Positions 51,839-62,571 of a DNA stretch of 64,000 nucleotides are shown here, one piece after another (position 1 is the stretch's first letter; each line of letters begins with the position of its first letter). Below the pieces are notes generated by a model. It made no database searches. It was not told the DNA's origin and saw only the letters and a list, made by a program, of their open reading frames with translations. Source of the stretch: Pantoea nemavictus (GTDB lineage: Bacteria; Pseudomonadota; Gammaproteobacteria; Enterobacterales; Enterobacteriaceae); NCBI RefSeq assembly GCF_037479095.1, contig NZ_JBBGZW010000001.1, positions 682,001-746,000 of the forward strand, read 5' to 3'. Both the position numbers and the translations under genes were made by a program.

Positions 51839-52982
51839 CCAAAATTCCCAGCGCGGCGCAGCAGGCACCGGCAACATACACCGAACCGTAACCCAGCGCC
51901 GTCGCCAGTAAACCGGTTAAGGGGCCGCTGGCACCGTAAGCGATATCCTGAAAAGCGGAGAAGCCACCGAGCGCGGTGCCACGAATCTGCGGCGATACGC
52001 GCTTAATCACTTCGACGCCCAGCGCGGGGAAGATCAGCGAGCAACCGCAGCCGGTCAATGCCGCGCCAATCAGCGCCATCCAGCCGGAACTAGCAAACGC
52101 CAGCAGCAGTAAGCCGGCAGTTTCTACCAGCAATGACACCATCGCCACTTTTACGCCACCGTGCCGATCCGGCAAGCCGCCAAAGAACACGCGCACCAAT
52201 ACAAATGCGCAGCCAAAGGCGGTGAGTGCGAAACCGGCATTGCCCCAGTTTTCCGCCGCAAAATAGAGTGAAGTGAAAGTACCGATGACGGCAAAACCAG
52301 TGCCCTGCAGCGCCAGCGCCAGTCCCGGCTGGAAGATGGTTTTTACCACGCTGAACAGCGAGGGCCGCTCGCCGCCAACAACCGGCACCTTGCGAATCCA
52401 GCAATTGATCGCCAGTGACAACAATGGCAACAGCAGCGCAACCGCGCCGAGTGCGGCAAAACCGCCATGCTGATTAATCAGCAAGCCCAGCGGAGCGCCA
52501 GCCGCCAGCGATCCGTAAATCGCCATGCCGTTCCACGACATCACCAGGCCAGAGCGTTTACTGCCCACCAGCCCCATCCCCCAGGTGAGGTTTCCGGTCA
52601 GCAGTAAGCTTTCACCAAATCCCAACATCAGGCGCCCCAGCGCCAGCAAACCAAATTTCGCCCAGGGTGAAACCGGCAACAGCGCGGCAGCCAGATAAGC
52701 CACGCCCACCAATGCAATGGCAATCATGCCGTGCTGCGTAGTCAGCTTCGCGCCGTGTTGATCGGCACGACGGCCGGCAAAGCTACGCGTCAACAGCGTG
52801 GCAAAGAACTGAATACCCACCGCTACGCCGACCATCAGATTGCTCATGCCGAGTTCCTGATGGACATACAGCGGGATCACCGGCAGCGCCAGGCCGGCGG
52901 TCAGATAAGTCAGAAACACCGCAAAGGAGGTGCAGGCTAAGGGCAAAACGGATTGCGCCTGCGCGTCAGCAGTCGTGGTCAT
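51801..52982 (-). CDS. yfcJ: MFS transporter of the YfcJ family
   Basis: This is a 12-helix major facilitator transporter of 393 residues (YfcJ/YhhS family). It resembles E. coli YfcJ all along, with [50 protein letters not shown] and [21 protein letters not shown]. The substrate is unknown; a role in efflux has been suggested for relatives. The place upstream of fabB and downstream of flk is that of yfcJ in E. coli. The end overlaps the MocR gene by 38 bp. Confidence 0.88.
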   Translation of the reverse strand: MTTTADAQAQSVLPLACTSFAVFLTYLTAGLALPVIPLYVHQELGMSNLMVGVAVGIQFFATLLTRSFAGRRADQHGAKLTTQHGMIAIALVGVAYLAAALLPVSPWAKFGLLALGRLMLGFGESLLLTGNLTWGMGLVGSKRSGLVMSWNGMAIYGSLAAGAPLGLLINQHGGFAALGAVALLLPLLSLAINCWIRKVPVVGGERPSLFSVVKTIFQPGLALALQGTGFAVIGTFTSLYFAAENWGNAGFALTAFGCAFVLVRVFFGGLPDRHGGVKVAMVSLLVETAGLLLLAFASSGWMALIGAALTGCGCSLIFPALGVEVIKRVSPQIRGTALGGFSAFQDIAYGASGPLTGLLATALGYGSVYVAGACCAALGILVTWTFARGATTA

Positions 52983-53130
52983 GATCGGTCGAACTCCTTG
53001 TAATAACCAGACTCACGCTTGCTGCCATAACAGAAACGGGATATTTGGTTCACATTTAGCAGGAAGTGATAATTTTGTTTCGGATGGAAAGAGAGTGTAG
53101 GCAAGCAGGAGGTGAGTTGTCAAAAACAAC

Positions 53131-53153
53131 AAGGGCCGGATTAGCCGGCCCTT
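53131..53153 (-). terminator. terminator of fabB
   Basis: A 9-bp stem AAGGGCCGG/CCGGCCCTT with a 5-nt loop is followed on the minus strand by GTTGTTTTTG. The ERIC element lies between it and the fabB stop. Confidence 0.85.
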
Positions 53154-53169
53154 AGGTATATTCTGGAAG

Positions 53170-53297
53170 ATAACCCTAAATAATTCGAGTTGTGGGAAGG
53201 CGGCAAGTATGTAAATCCCCAGGAGCTTACTGAAGTAAGTGACTGGGGTGAGCATAAGCAGCCAACGCACCCACGGCTCGAAGTATGATGGGTTATA
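53170..53297. repeat. full-length ERIC (IRU) element at the fabB stop codon
   Basis: About 128 bp. The core GAAGTAAGTGACTGGGGTGAGC is nearly the sequence of the classical ERIC2 primer. Terminal arms ATAACCCTAAATAATTCGAG and GGGTTATA are inverted. Its right end overlaps the last codons of fabB, so the fabB TAA (53293-53295) is part of the repeat. Confidence 0.92.
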
Positions 53298-54507
53298 GTT
53301 TGCGCATAGTCAGCGTGGCGTTGGTGCCGCCAAAGCCGAAGCTGTTCGACATCACGGTAGTCAACGCTTTTTCGGTCGGCTTGGTCACAATGTTCAGACC
53401 TTTACCGGCTTCATCCAGCTCTTCAATGTTAATGCTTGGCGCGATAAAACCGTGCTCCAGCATCAGCAAGGTGTAGATCGCTTCCTGCACGCCCGCCGCA
53501 CCCAGAGAGTGACCGGTCATGGCTTTGGTGGCAGAGATGGACGGTGAGTTGTCGCCGAACACTTCGCGAATTGCACCCAGCTCTTTCACATCACCCACTG
53601 GCGTTGAGGTGCCGTGCGTGTTGAGGTAATCAATTGGGGTATCCAGGCCTTGCATTGCCATTTTCATGCAGCGCACGGCGCCTTCGCCTGAAGGAGCAAC
53701 CATATCTGCGCCATCTGAAGTGGCGCCGTAGCCCACGATTTCAGCGTAGATGTGTGCACCACGTGCCAGAGCGTGTTCCAACTCTTCCACTACCACCATA
53801 CCGCCGCCGCCTGCGATGACGAAACCGTCGCGGTTGGCATCGTAAGTGCGTGACGCTTTTTCAGGTGATTCGTTGTATTTGGTCGACAGCGCGCCCATCG
53901 CATCGAACTCACAAGCCATTTCCCAGCTCAGCTCTTCGCCGCCGCCAGCAAATACGATGTCCTGTTTGCCCAGCTGAATCTGCTCAACGGCGTTACCGAT
54001 GCAGTGTGCAGAAGTCGCACAAGCTGAACTGATTGAGTAGTTAACGCCGTGGATTTTAAACGGGGTTGCCAGGCAAGCCGAAACGCCTGAACCCATCGCT
54101 TTGGTTACCACATAAGGACCCACCGCTTTCAGGCCGCGTGGGCTACGCATCGCGTCCGCACCAAACACCTGATAACGCGGAGAACCGCCGCCAGAGCCGG
54201 CAATCAGGCCAACGCGTGGATTTTGCTGATACTGTTCGTCAGTCAGGCCAGAATCTTTGATAGCTTCAGCCATAGACAGGTAAGCGTAGATCGAAGCATC
54301 ACTCATAAAACGCACGATTTTGCGATCGATGAGCCCGTTGGTATCCAGTTTGACGTTGCCCCATACGTGGCTGCGCATACCGGCATCTCTCATCTCTTCA
54401 GAGAAAGTAATACCCGAACGGCCTTCACGCAGAGAAGCCAGCACTTCTTGCTGGTTATTACCAATGCTGGAAACAATACCCAGGCCAGTAATCACTGCAC
54501 GTTTCAT
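53293..54507 (-). CDS. fabB: beta-ketoacyl-ACP synthase I
   Basis: FabB (KAS I) elongates acyl-ACP and is essential for unsaturated fatty acids. The 404-residue thiolase-fold product has the active-site Cys163 ([12 protein letters not shown]) and the two histidines in [11 protein letters not shown] and GHSLGAAG. It ends ATLTMRKL, two residues short of the E. coli protein (RKLKD), exactly where an ERIC element begins. The promoter shows FabR and FadR sites. Confidence 0.97.
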   Translation of the reverse strand: MKRAVITGLGIVSSIGNNQQEVLASLREGRSGITFSEEMRDAGMRSHVWGNVKLDTNGLIDRKIVRFMSDASIYAYLSMAEAIKDSGLTDEQYQQNPRVGLIAGSGGGSPRYQVFGADAMRSPRGLKAVGPYVVTKAMGSGVSACLATPFKIHGVNYSISSACATSAHCIGNAVEQIQLGKQDIVFAGGGEELSWEMACEFDAMGALSTKYNESPEKASRTYDANRDGFVIAGGGGMVVVEELEHALARGAHIYAEIVGYGATSDGADMVAPSGEGAVRCMKMAMQGLDTPIDYLNTHGTSTPVGDVKELGAIREVFGDNSPSISATKAMTGHSLGAAGVQEAIYTLLMLEHGFIAPSINIEELDEAGKGLNIVTKPTEKALTTVMSNSFGFGGTNATLTMRKL

Positions 54508-54544
54508 TCAATAGTCCTCGTTCCACTCTTTTGGATTGACGTGC

Positions 54545-54573
54545 ACTCTAGCGTACAGTTGTAAGCCGAACAA
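54545..54573 (-). promoter_or_regulatory. fabB promoter (-10 and -35)
   Basis: On the minus strand -35 TTGTTC (54568-54573) and -10 TAGAGT (54545-54550) are 17 bp apart, about 40 bp before the fabB start. The FabR site fills the spacer. Confidence 0.65.
54550..54566. promoter_or_regulatory. FabR operator of fabB
   Basis: AGCGTACA-G-TTGTAAGC is an imperfect palindrome close to the known FabR site of fabA and fabB. It lies between the -35 and -10 boxes. FabR represses fabB in response to unsaturated acyl groups. Confidence 0.72.
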
Positions 54574-54585
54574 GTCCGATCAGCC
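54569..54585. promoter_or_regulatory. FadR-like site of fabB
   Basis: On the minus strand GGCTGATCGGACTTGTT resembles the FadR consensus (CTGGTC-N-GACCAG) and lies next to the FabR site, as in E. coli where FadR activates fabB. Confidence 0.6.
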
Positions 54586-54662
54586 ATTTCATTTTGTAAA
54601 TTTGCGTCATGTGACGTCTGTCGCTAAACTCGCGCCACTGCCTGAAATATGAGCCTTTCCCC

Positions 54663-56675
54663 GTGAAAATAACCCCGGTTGAACATGCCCAAATAAACTG
54701 GAATGAACAGGGTACACCTGTGTCTCGAGTGTTTGGTGACGTCTATTTCTCCAATGATAATGGACTGGAGGAAACGCGCTATGTGTTCCTCGATGGCAAC
54801 CAGATTCCGCAACGTTTTACCGATCATGCGCGCGATTTATTTATTGTTGCCGAGAGCGGTTTTGGGACTGGTCTGAACTTTCTCACCCTGTGGCAAGCCT
54901 TCGATCGCTTCCGCGCCGCGCATCCTAATGCCCCGCTAAAGCGCCTGCACTTTATCAGCTGTGAAAAATTCCCACTGACGCACGCGGATTTGATCGCCGC
55001 CCACGCGCATTGGCCAGAGCTGCAGCAGTGGGCCGCACAGCTGCAACAGCAGTGGCCACAGGCGTTACCGGGCTGTCAGCGCCTGCTGTTTAACGGCGGC
55101 GAAGTGACGCTTGATGTCTGGTTTGGTGATATTAACGCGCTAATTCACACCTTTGATGACAGTCTGAATCGTCAGGTGGATGCCTGGTTCCTTGATGGCT
55201 TCGCACCGGCGAAAAATCCAGAGATGTGGACGCCCGAGCTGTTCGCCGCGATGGCACGCCTGGCGCGTCCGGGCGGCACGCTGGCAACCTTTACCGCGTC
55301 TGGCTTTGTACGCCGCGGCTTGCAGGACGCGGGTTTCAGCATGCAGAAACGCAAAGGATTCGGCCACAAGCGTGAAATGCTAATCGGCTCACTGCAGCAC
55401 GGGGTTGCATTGCCCCACAGCCAGCCGTGGTACGCGCGACAGCAAGCAGCCAGCCAGGATGTGGCGTTGATTGGCGGCGGCGTCGCCAGCGCGGTGCTGG
55501 CATTGGCGTTGCTGCGTCGTGGCTGGCGCGTCACCTTATATTGCGCTGATGATGCGCCAGCATTGGGCGCATCCGGCAATCGTCAGGGCGCACTCTATCC
55601 GCTGCTGAATCAGCACGATCCGGCGCTGGCCACCTTTTTCCCGGCCGCCTTTGGCTTCGCCCGTCGTCTTTACGATCGCCTGCCGGTGATGTTTGAACAT
55701 GACTGGAGCGGCGTGCTGCAGCTCGGCTGGGATGCAAAAAGCGCCGAGAAAATCGCGCAGATGCTCAGTATGGATCTGCCGCACGAAATCGCCTGCGGCG
55801 TTAATAAAGAAGAAGCGGAGCAGCTGGCGGGCGTCGAACTCGGTTTCGGCGGCATTTTCTATCCGCAAGGTGGCTGGCTTTCACCTTCGCAGCTGACCAG
55901 CAATCTGCTGGAACATGCGCAATCGCTGGGGTTACGCCTTCACTGGCAGCATCGTCTTACTCAGTTAACACCTGATGGAGAGCGCTGGACGTTGCACTTT
56001 AGCCAGCAGCCGCCGGTGCAGCATCAGCAGGTGGTGCTGGCGAATGGACATGCGCTGCTAGAGATTGAGCAGAGTAAAGCGCTGCCGGTCTATGCTGTCG
56101 CGGGTCAGGTGAGTCACGTACCCACGAATCCGTCGCTCGGCGAACTGCGCACCGTGCTGTGTTATGACGGCTATCTCACGCCGGTCAGCCCCACTTTCGC
56201 TACCCATTGCATGGGTGCCAGCTATCACCGTGGCGATACCGCGACTGATTTTCGCGCCGACGACCAGCAAGAAAATCGTCAGCGGCTAATCAACTGCCTA
56301 CCAGAAAGCGCATGGCCACAGCAGGTAGATATCAGTGACAATCAGGCGCGCTGCGGCGTGCGTTGCGCCACGCGCGATCATCTGCCGATGAGCGGCAGCG
56401 CGCCGGATTACGACGCCACTTTGGCGCAGTATGCGGATCTTCCGAAGCAGCGAGCGCACGGTGCAACCGTGGCCGAGGCGCCAGTGCATGCAGGGTTATT
56501 TGTGCTGGGGGCGTTGGGATCGCGCGGCTTGTGCAGCGCACCTTTAGCAGCCGAAGTGCTGGCGGCACAGATGAGCGGTGAACCGCAGCCGCTGGATGCA
56601 GCGACGCTGGCGGCCATGCATCCAAATCGCTACTGGGTACGTAAACTGCTGAAGGGCAAAAAGGCGGGTCGATAA
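54663..56675 (+). CDS. mnmC: bifunctional tRNA (mnm5s2U34) methyltransferase/oxidoreductase MnmC
   Basis: MnmC makes the last two steps of mnm5s2U at the wobble base of some tRNAs. The 670-residue protein has an N-terminal SAM methyltransferase domain (about 1-245, [32 protein letters not shown]) and a C-terminal FAD oxidoreductase domain (about 260-670, [40 protein letters not shown]). The start is GTG at 54663. It is divergent from fabB. Confidence 0.97.
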   Translation: MKITPVEHAQINWNEQGTPVSRVFGDVYFSNDNGLEETRYVFLDGNQIPQRFTDHARDLFIVAESGFGTGLNFLTLWQAFDRFRAAHPNAPLKRLHFISCEKFPLTHADLIAAHAHWPELQQWAAQLQQQWPQALPGCQRLLFNGGEVTLDVWFGDINALIHTFDDSLNRQVDAWFLDGFAPAKNPEMWTPELFAAMARLARPGGTLATFTASGFVRRGLQDAGFSMQKRKGFGHKREMLIGSLQHGVALPHSQPWYARQQAASQDVALIGGGVASAVLALALLRRGWRVTLYCADDAPALGASGNRQGALYPLLNQHDPALATFFPAAFGFARRLYDRLPVMFEHDWSGVLQLGWDAKSAEKIAQMLSMDLPHEIACGVNKEEAEQLAGVELGFGGIFYPQGGWLSPSQLTSNLLEHAQSLGLRLHWQHRLTQLTPDGERWTLHFSQQPPVQHQQVVLANGHALLEIEQSKALPVYAVAGQVSHVPTNPSLGELRTVLCYDGYLTPVSPTFATHCMGASYHRGDTATDFRADDQQENRQRLINCLPESAWPQQVDISDNQARCGVRCATRDHLPMSGSAPDYDATLAQYADLPKQRAHGATVAEAPVHAGLFVLGALGSRGLCSAPLAAEVLAAQMSGEPQPLDAATLAAMHPNRYWVRKLLKGKKAGR

Positions 56676-56680
56676 TCTGC

Positions 56681-56698
56681 GGGGCGAGCGATCGCCCC
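56681..56698. terminator. hairpin between convergent mnmC and yfcL
   Basis: A 7-bp stem GGGGCGA/TCGCCCC with a 4-nt loop is in the 29-bp gap between the convergent genes. There is no T-run, so it is a weak terminator candidate. Confidence 0.4.
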
Positions 56699-56704
56699 GA
56701 GAGG

Positions 56705-56986
56705 TTAAGCGCTCTGGCGCGCCTGCAGGAACAGATTGTCCCACATGCCAGTGACTAAGGCCTGATCGCGTGGCGACAACTCACCAGCAGCAATGGCTTT
56801 TTGCAGGCTGTTGGTGACGTGAGTTTGCAGCGCTTCCGGCGTGTGTTCGCCACTCAGCTCAATCTCCGCCACTGCCAGGGTCAGATGACCACGCAGATAG
56901 CCGCCAGCAAACAGCTCATCATCGCTGGCGTGATCGACCATGTCATCAATCAGGGCCAGAATGCGGGTCTCAAATTCTACGATCAT
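56705..56986 (-). CDS. yfcL: YfcL family protein
   Basis: YfcL is a small conserved protein of unknown function. The 93-residue product matches E. coli YfcL from the start ([20 protein letters not shown]) to near the end ([16 protein letters not shown]). It is rich in acidic residues and helical, with no membrane segment. It follows epmC after 30 bp. Confidence 0.9.
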   Translation of the reverse strand: MIVEFETRILALIDDMVDHASDDELFAGGYLRGHLTLAVAEIELSGEHTPEALQTHVTNSLQKAIAAGELSPRDQALVTGMWDNLFLQARQSA

Positions 56987-57016
56987 CTCTTCCTCTCTTC
57001 TTATATCCTTCGCGGA

Positions 57017-57562
57017 TTATAGATCTTCCGGCCAAGGGAATTGTGCCGCCGTCAGTGCTGGCGTGCCGTAATACTGGATTAACGCCTCGATAAAACGTGC
57101 CGGTCGCGGCGGAATGCCCTGCTCCAGATAAGTCATCACCTGTGCATGAACCTTGCGCTGAAACGCTATGCGATCTGGCTCACAATCGCCTTCGAGATTG
57201 TCACAACTTACATTGAAGGGAAAGCCCGCCGCAACGCAGAACAACCACTCCAGCGCCTGCGGTTTAACTTCCACCGCTTCAAACTGGCTCTGCGTTTGCG
57301 CATCGCGGCCGTCCGGGCAGTACCAATAGCCAAAATCCACCAGTTTGCGGCGTGCTTCACCGGCAATGCACCAGTGGGAAATTTCGTGCAGCCCGCTGGC
57401 ATAGTAGCCGTGCGCGAATACCACGCAATTCCACGGTGAGGTTTCATCCGCTGGAAGATAAATAGGTTCGTCGTCGCCTTTAATTAGACGGGTCTGAAAA
57501 TCGTCAACAAAGCAGCCATCAAAGATGGCAATCAGCTGATCGTAATGGTGTGTTGTACTCAT
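57017..57562 (-). CDS. epmC: elongation factor P hydroxylase EpmC
   Basis: EpmC (YfcM) hydroxylates the beta-lysylated lysine of elongation factor P, the last step of that modification. The 181-residue product has the HExxH motif in LHEISHWCIAG, a likely metal site, and the blocks GDDEPIYLPADE, YWYCPDGRDAQTQSQFE and PQALEWLFCVAAGFPFNVSCDN. It lies 66 bp after yfcA. Confidence 0.94.
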   Translation of the reverse strand: MSTTHHYDQLIAIFDGCFVDDFQTRLIKGDDEPIYLPADETSPWNCVVFAHGYYASGLHEISHWCIAGEARRKLVDFGYWYCPDGRDAQTQSQFEAVEVKPQALEWLFCVAAGFPFNVSCDNLEGDCEPDRIAFQRKVHAQVMTYLEQGIPPRPARFIEALIQYYGTPALTAAQFPWPEDL

Positions 57563-57628
57563 AATTTTTAATCTTTAAAAAAAACGGCGCCATTGTCGCA
57601 TTGGCAGCCGGTCTTGACGAGTATTGGA

Positions 57629-58426
57629 TTACAGCGTTGCTAGCCAGGCCATCACTTCGCTGCCGTGGCTATCCCACAATAATTTGGCGCTCATCACCGC
57701 AGAAACCGTCACCACCATCGGGCGGATCAGCTTCTGGCCGCGGCTCAGCACCAGCCTGGCGCCGAGGCGCGCGCCGATAAAGGCCCCAAGCAGCATAATC
57801 GCGCCGGTGCCCCACACTACTTTTCCGCCGAACATAAAGAACAGCAAACTGCCAAAATTCGAAGTGAAATTTAGGATTTTGGCGTGGGCGGTGGCTTTCG
57901 CCAGATTAAAGCCGCACAGCGTGACGAAGGCCAGCGCGTAAAAGGAACCTGCGCCTGGACCAAAGAATCCGTCGTAGAAACCGACGCAGCCGCCGCCGAC
58001 CAGCGCATAGGGCAAACCGTGCAGGCGACGTTCGCGATCCGCTTCTCCCAAACGTGGCATCAGCAGGAACCACAAACCAATGCAGATCAGCAGCAGCGGC
58101 AAGATTTGGCGCAGCACATCCGCTTGCAAATGCTGAATCAGAACGGTGCCGCCGACGGCGCCGAGAAAGGTCATGGCGATATTCAGCCACTGCTCATTCA
58201 GCTTCACCGCACCGCGACGGATGAAATAGAGGCTGGCGGAGAAGGATCCGCCGACCGATTGCAGCTTATTGGTGGCTAGCGCCTGCGCGGGAGAAAGCCC
58301 GGCTGCCAGCAACGACGGCACGGTGAGCAAACCACCGCCACCGGCGATGGAGTCGATAAATGCCGCCAGCATCGCCACAAAAAACAGCACGCCGATGACC
58401 AGCGGGCTGACAACAAACCAATCCAT
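57629..58426 (-). CDS. yfcA: TauE/SafE family membrane transporter YfcA
   Basis: YfcA is a 265-residue inner-membrane protein of the TauE/SafE (sulfite/anion exporter) family, with about eight helices and two internal halves. Visible family motifs are FIDSIAGGGGLLTVPSLLAAGLSPAQALATNKLQS and GFYDGFFGPGAGSF. Its substrate is unproven. It starts 8 bp after mepA and is likely in the prmB-aroC-mepA-yfcA unit. Confidence 0.92.
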   Translation of the reverse strand: MDWFVVSPLVIGVLFFVAMLAAFIDSIAGGGGLLTVPSLLAAGLSPAQALATNKLQSVGGSFSASLYFIRRGAVKLNEQWLNIAMTFLGAVGGTVLIQHLQADVLRQILPLLLICIGLWFLLMPRLGEADRERRLHGLPYALVGGGCVGFYDGFFGPGAGSFYALAFVTLCGFNLAKATAHAKILNFTSNFGSLLFFMFGGKVVWGTGAIMLLGAFIGARLGARLVLSRGQKLIRPMVVTVSAVMSAKLLWDSHGSEVMAWLATL

Positions 58427-58434
58427 TGAAGTAC

Positions 58435-59262
58435 CTACAAAAGATGCTTATCAAGAAGAGCCTGACATGACGGCGGCAATGGCGGCGGCGTCTTTTTCAC
58501 CGGCGGCGTGCTGCCGGGCTTTTTCGGCAGGAACCAGCTATCCAGCTCGGCACCACAGCCATCGCCTGGCGGCTGTGCGGCTTGATCCTCGCACTCCAGA
58601 CTGCCGGCCGGACAGCGCAGACGCACGTGCATATGCGCGCGATGGGCAAACCACGGACGCACTTTATTTAACCACGCGCGATCGCTACCCGCATCGGCAC
58701 ACAGCTGCCGTTTAATCGCCGGGTTGACGAAGATACGCGTGACTTCCTCATCTTTCGCCGCCAGTTTAATCAGGCTATCAATTTGGGGTTGCCAGTGACG
58801 CGCAATGACCTGCTTATCATCCGCAGAGACCAGATCGAGCGGCTGCGGCTTCAGCAATTGCTGCGCCGTCCAGCGGGTTTTCGGTAGCTGCAGCCAGATA
58901 TCAACGTCGAGACCGGTTTGATGGCTGGCATGGCCGCTGCTGAAACGTCCACCTGCTGCCATACCCATATCACCAATCAGCACTTGTCCCAGCTGCAGCT
59001 GATGAACCTGGGTACTGAGGCGCTGGATAAAGGCGATGAGATCGGGATGACCGAAATAGCGGCGCTGATCCTGGCGCATCACCTGATAATTTGCTGAGTT
59101 AAGCGGCAGCTGTTGCGCACCCACAATACAGCCGTTGGCAAAACCGCCAATCGACTGGGGAGTGCCGGCAATCGGCTGATGGATTTGCTGCCACGGCGTC
59201 GCGGCAACGGCGGCCGCACTGCACAACAGCGCGGCACAGGTGATGAGCAGACGACGCATCAT
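58435..59262 (-). CDS. mepA: penicillin-insensitive murein endopeptidase MepA
   Basis: MepA is a periplasmic LAS-type metallopeptidase that cuts D-Ala-mDAP cross-links in peptidoglycan. The 275-residue precursor has a signal peptide ([17 protein letters not shown], cleavage near 20) and the zinc motif [20 protein letters not shown] (His114, Asp121), with the third ligand in [12 protein letters not shown] (His about 212). The C-terminus is Pro-rich. It starts 5 bp after aroC ends. Confidence 0.95.
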   Translation of the reverse strand: MMRRLLITCAALLCSAAAVAATPWQQIHQPIAGTPQSIGGFANGCIVGAQQLPLNSANYQVMRQDQRRYFGHPDLIAFIQRLSTQVHQLQLGQVLIGDMGMAAGGRFSSGHASHQTGLDVDIWLQLPKTRWTAQQLLKPQPLDLVSADDKQVIARHWQPQIDSLIKLAAKDEEVTRIFVNPAIKRQLCADAGSDRAWLNKVRPWFAHRAHMHVRLRCPAGSLECEDQAAQPPGDGCGAELDSWFLPKKPGSTPPVKKTPPPLPPSCQALLDKHLL

Positions 59263-59267
59263 CGGGC

Positions 59268-60353
59268 TTACCAGCGCGGAACGCTGCTGTTGACGTCACC
59301 GTTTTGCGCGCGCTGGCGCAGCAGGTGATCCATCAACACGATCGCCATCATCGCTTCGGCAATCGGTACCGCACGGATGCCGACGCAAGGATCGTGACGA
59401 CCTTTAGTGATCATCTCCACTTCTTCGCCGTCACGTGTGATGGTGTTGCCTGGCACGGTAATGCTCGACGTTGGCTTCATCGCCAGATTGGCACTGATGG
59501 TTTGGCCGCTGCTGATGCCGCCTAAAATGCCGCCCGCGTGGTTGCTCTGGAAACCGTTCGCACGAATTTCATCGCGATGCTGGCTGCCACGCTGGTTGAT
59601 CACCGCGAAACCGTCGCCGATCTCCACGCCTTTCACCGCGTTGATGCTCATCAGCGCATGCGCCAGATCCGCATCCAGACGATCAAACACCGGCTCGCCT
59701 AAGCCCGGCGGCACGTTTTCGGCCAGCACGGTGACTTTGGCGCCAATGGAATCGCCCTCTTTTTTCAGGCCGCGCATCAGTTCATCCAGCGCCTCCAGCT
59801 TGGACGCATCCGGGCAGAAGAACGGGTTCTCTTCCACGATGCTCCAGTCTTTCAACTCGCAGGCCACGTCGCCAATCTGTGCCAGATAGCCGCGCACCAC
59901 AATACCGTGCTTCATCTGCAGATACTTCTTGGCAATTGCACCTGCCGCTACGCGCATCGCGGTTTCACGTGCGGAAGAGCGTCCGCCGCCGCGATAGTCG
60001 CGCAGGCCATATTTCTGCTCGTAGGTGTAATCGGCATGACCCGGACGGAACAGATCTTTGATGGTGCCGTAATCCTGCGAACGCTGATCGGTGTTTTCAA
60101 TCAGCAGGCCGATCGAGGTGCCGGTGGTGACGCCCTCAAACACGCCGGACAAAATTTTCACCTGATCCGGCTCGCGGCGCTGGGTGGTGTAGCGCGAGGT
60201 GCCAGGACGACGGCGATCGAGATCGTGCTGAATATCGGCTTCGGTGAGCGGAATGCCGGGTGGCACGCCATCAACGATGCAGCCCAGCGCAATACCATGC
60301 GACTCGCCAAAAGTGGTTACGCGAAAAACTTGTCCGATGCTGTTTCCGGCCAT
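59268..60353 (-). CDS. aroC: chorismate synthase
   Basis: AroC makes chorismate from EPSP with FMN, the last common step of aromatic synthesis. The 361-residue product has the signatures [43 protein letters not shown] and [18 protein letters not shown] sequence ([19 protein letters not shown]). The start at 60353 ([20 protein letters not shown]) gives the exact E. coli length; the frame runs 32 codons further upstream into the prmB gap. Confidence 0.98.
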   Translation of the reverse strand: MAGNSIGQVFRVTTFGESHGIALGCIVDGVPPGIPLTEADIQHDLDRRRPGTSRYTTQRREPDQVKILSGVFEGVTTGTSIGLLIENTDQRSQDYGTIKDLFRPGHADYTYEQKYGLRDYRGGGRSSARETAMRVAAGAIAKKYLQMKHGIVVRGYLAQIGDVACELKDWSIVEENPFFCPDASKLEALDELMRGLKKEGDSIGAKVTVLAENVPPGLGEPVFDRLDADLAHALMSINAVKGVEIGDGFAVINQRGSQHRDEIRANGFQSNHAGGILGGISSGQTISANLAMKPTSSITVPGNTITRDGEEVEMITKGRHDPCVGIRAVPIAEAMMAIVLMDHLLRQRAQNGDVNSSVPRW

Positions 60354-60399
60354 GCTGGTTCCTTGTTGCGATGTTGCGGGCGAGCACTCGCCCGCGTAT

Positions 60400-61332
60400 T
60401 TAGTCTTTAAAGAATGAGAAGTGATGCTGTGCTGCGACAATTTGCTCACGCGTCAGCATAAACACGCCGTCACCGCCGTTATCGAACTCCAGCCAGGTAA
60501 ACGGCACATCTGGATATTGATCGATCATGTGCACCATGCTGTTGCCGACTTCGCAAATCAGCACGCCCTGCTCGGTGAGGTATTCTGGCGCACAGGCCAG
60601 AATACGACGCACCAGTTTCAGGCCGTCGCTACCCGCAGCCAGGCCAAGCTCCGGCTCGTGGCGGTATTCGTTCGGCAGATCGTCCATATCTTCCGCATCC
60701 ACGTAAGGTGGATTGGTGACGATCAGATCGTATTTTACCGGCGGCAAGTTGCGGAACAGATCGGCACGAATCGGCGTGACGTGGTTCAGCAAGCCATGCT
60801 CTTCAATGTTCTGCTCGGCGACGGCCAGCGCATCGGTGGAGATATCCACTGCATCCACTTCCGCTTCCGGGAAAGCATAAGCACAGGCAATGGCGATGCA
60901 GCCGCTGCCGGTACACATATCAAGGATGTGATTAGGCGAATCACTGATCAAACCGGCAAAACGGTTCTCAATCAGCTCACCAATCGGTGAACGCGGCACT
61001 AATACGCGCTCATCAACGTAAAATTCGTGGCCACAGAACCAGGCTTTATTGGTGAGATAAGCCACCGGAATGCGCTCGTTAACGCGGCGAATTACGCGCT
61101 CGACAATGCGATGCCGCTCGCTAGCGGTCAGGCGCGCGTTGCGCATATCTTCTGGAATATCCAGCGGCAGCCACAGCGTCGGCAGAACCAGTTGGACTGC
61201 TTCGTCCCAGGGATTATCCGTGCCGTGACCGTACCAAATGCCAGCCGCCGAAAAACGGCTGACAGCCCAGCGCAGCATGTCCTGAATGGTGTGCAGTTCA
61301 TTCACTGCCTCATCGACGAATATCTTGTCCAC
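60400..61332 (-). CDS. prmB: 50S ribosomal protein L3 N(5)-glutamine methyltransferase
   Basis: PrmB methylates Gln150 of ribosomal protein L3, which helps 50S assembly. The 310-residue SAM methyltransferase has [20 protein letters not shown] and the catalytic NPPY ([13 protein letters not shown]). The start is GTG at 61332, with a strong GGAGG six bases upstream, giving the E. coli length; a longer ATG-initiated frame (30 codons more) lacks family resemblance. aroC follows after 46 bp. Confidence 0.96.
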   Translation of the reverse strand: MDKIFVDEAVNELHTIQDMLRWAVSRFSAAGIWYGHGTDNPWDEAVQLVLPTLWLPLDIPEDMRNARLTASERHRIVERVIRRVNERIPVAYLTNKAWFCGHEFYVDERVLVPRSPIGELIENRFAGLISDSPNHILDMCTGSGCIAIACAYAFPEAEVDAVDISTDALAVAEQNIEEHGLLNHVTPIRADLFRNLPPVKYDLIVTNPPYVDAEDMDDLPNEYRHEPELGLAAGSDGLKLVRRILACAPEYLTEQGVLICEVGNSMVHMIDQYPDVPFTWLEFDNGGDGVFMLTREQIVAAQHHFSFFKD

Positions 61333-61491
61333 GTAGCCCTCCGCAGGCCATAAAATCAATCGGCCGATAGTGTGCCACGAAGCCGGGCAGAATTCAGCGC
61401 GGCGAGGTGAAAAAGCTGACATTTGTTAACGCTAACGGTTAAGGTATGCCACCGGCTGTTAACCAGCCTTTTCTGAACCCATAACCGAGCC

Positions 61492-62040
61492 ATGAGTAAG
61501 AAAACGCCGCTAAGCCAGGACGACCAGGAGATGTTCCGCCAGTTGATGAGTGGAACCCGCAAATTGAAACAGGACACTATCGTACATAAACCGGTGGTGA
61601 AAACGCGCGAACGGCCGTTGAAACGTCTGATTTCAGAACAAGCAGATAATAGCCATTACTTCTCTGACGAGTTTCAGCCGCTGTTATCCAGCGAAGGACC
61701 GGTGCGTTATGTGCGTGCTGACGTCAGCCATTACGAGCAGAAGAAATTGCGTCGCGGCGATTACACGCCGGAAATTTTTCTCGATTTACATGGCTTAACG
61801 CAAATGCAGGCTAAACAGGAACTCGGCGCGTTGATCGCCGCCTGTCGCCGTGAGCATCTGTTCTGCGCCAGCGTGATGACCGGGCACGGCAAACACATTC
61901 TCAAGCAGCAAACGCCGCTATGGCTGGCGCAGCATCCGCACGTGATGGCATTTCATCAGGCACCGAAAATGTTCGGCGGCGACGCGGCGCTGCTGGTGCT
62001 GATAGAAGTGGAAGAGTGGCAACCGCCAGAACTGCCGTAA
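61492..62040 (+). CDS. smrB: ribosome rescue endonuclease SmrB
   Basis: SmrB is recruited to collided ribosomes and cuts mRNA between them, starting rescue. The 182-residue product has an N-terminal extension with ribosome-contacting helices and the C-terminal Smr domain (about 95-180) with the motifs [15 protein letters not shown] and [17 protein letters not shown]. It is divergent from prmB, as in E. coli. Confidence 0.95.
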   Translation: MSKKTPLSQDDQEMFRQLMSGTRKLKQDTIVHKPVVKTRERPLKRLISEQADNSHYFSDEFQPLLSSEGPVRYVRADVSHYEQKKLRRGDYTPEIFLDLHGLTQMQAKQELGALIAACRREHLFCASVMTGHGKHILKQQTPLWLAQHPHVMAFHQAPKMFGGDAALLVLIEVEEWQPPELP

Positions 62041-62061
62041 AGGCTGCGGTATATCAGGATA

Positions 62062-62079
62062 GGGCCGCATTTGCGGCCC
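62062..62079. terminator. hairpin between convergent smrB and sixA
   Basis: A 7-bp stem GGGCCGC/GCGGCCC with a 4-nt loop lies between the convergent genes. The flanks lack a strong T-run, so termination is possible but not certain. Confidence 0.55.
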
Positions 62080-62088
62080 ACAGAGAGA

Positions 62089-62571
62089 TTAAATTGCTTT
62101 AGCCAATTTTGACGGGCTGACCTGCCACTCCAGCTTACCTTCGCAGGCATCTGCATCAAAGTTTACGCAGGCTATCGCTGAGGTGGCGAACATTGGCGGC
62201 GCTTCCTGCGGGCAAAGTTCAGACACCAGATAACCCACCAGCGGCAGATGCGAAATCACCAATGCTGACTTAACGCCTTTCTGCGCCAGCGCCTGCAGAT
62301 AACAGGCCACCATGCCTGGATCGCCACCCGGCGTCAGTTCCGGTAACACATCCTGCCCTTCCGGCAACTTCAGCGTTTCACGTACCGTTGCGAGCGTTTG
62401 CTCGGCACGCAAATAGGGACTGACTAAAACCCGATCGATTTCTGGCGTTTTGCCGTTGAGCCAGCTCGCCATTTGACGCGATTCGTCACAGCCACAGAGG
62501 GTGAGAGGACGAACTGAATCACTCGCTGCTTCCAGAGCTGCGTCGCCATGACGCATGATAAAAACTTGCAT
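62089..62571 (-). CDS. sixA: phosphohistidine phosphatase SixA
   Basis: SixA dephosphorylates phosphohistidine on proteins such as ArcB and PtsN. The 160-residue product is a histidine-phosphatase-superfamily protein with the catalytic His8 (MQVFIMRHGDA) and the second His in VISHLPLVGYLVSEL. I chose the ATG at 62571, the E. coli start. The longer frame (56 codons upstream) is leader. Confidence 0.94.
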   Translation of the reverse strand: MQVFIMRHGDAALEAASDSVRPLTLCGCDESRQMASWLNGKTPEIDRVLVSPYLRAEQTLATVRETLKLPEGQDVLPELTPGGDPGMVACYLQALAQKGVKSALVISHLPLVGYLVSELCPQEAPPMFATSAIACVNFDADACEGKLEWQVSPSKLAKAI

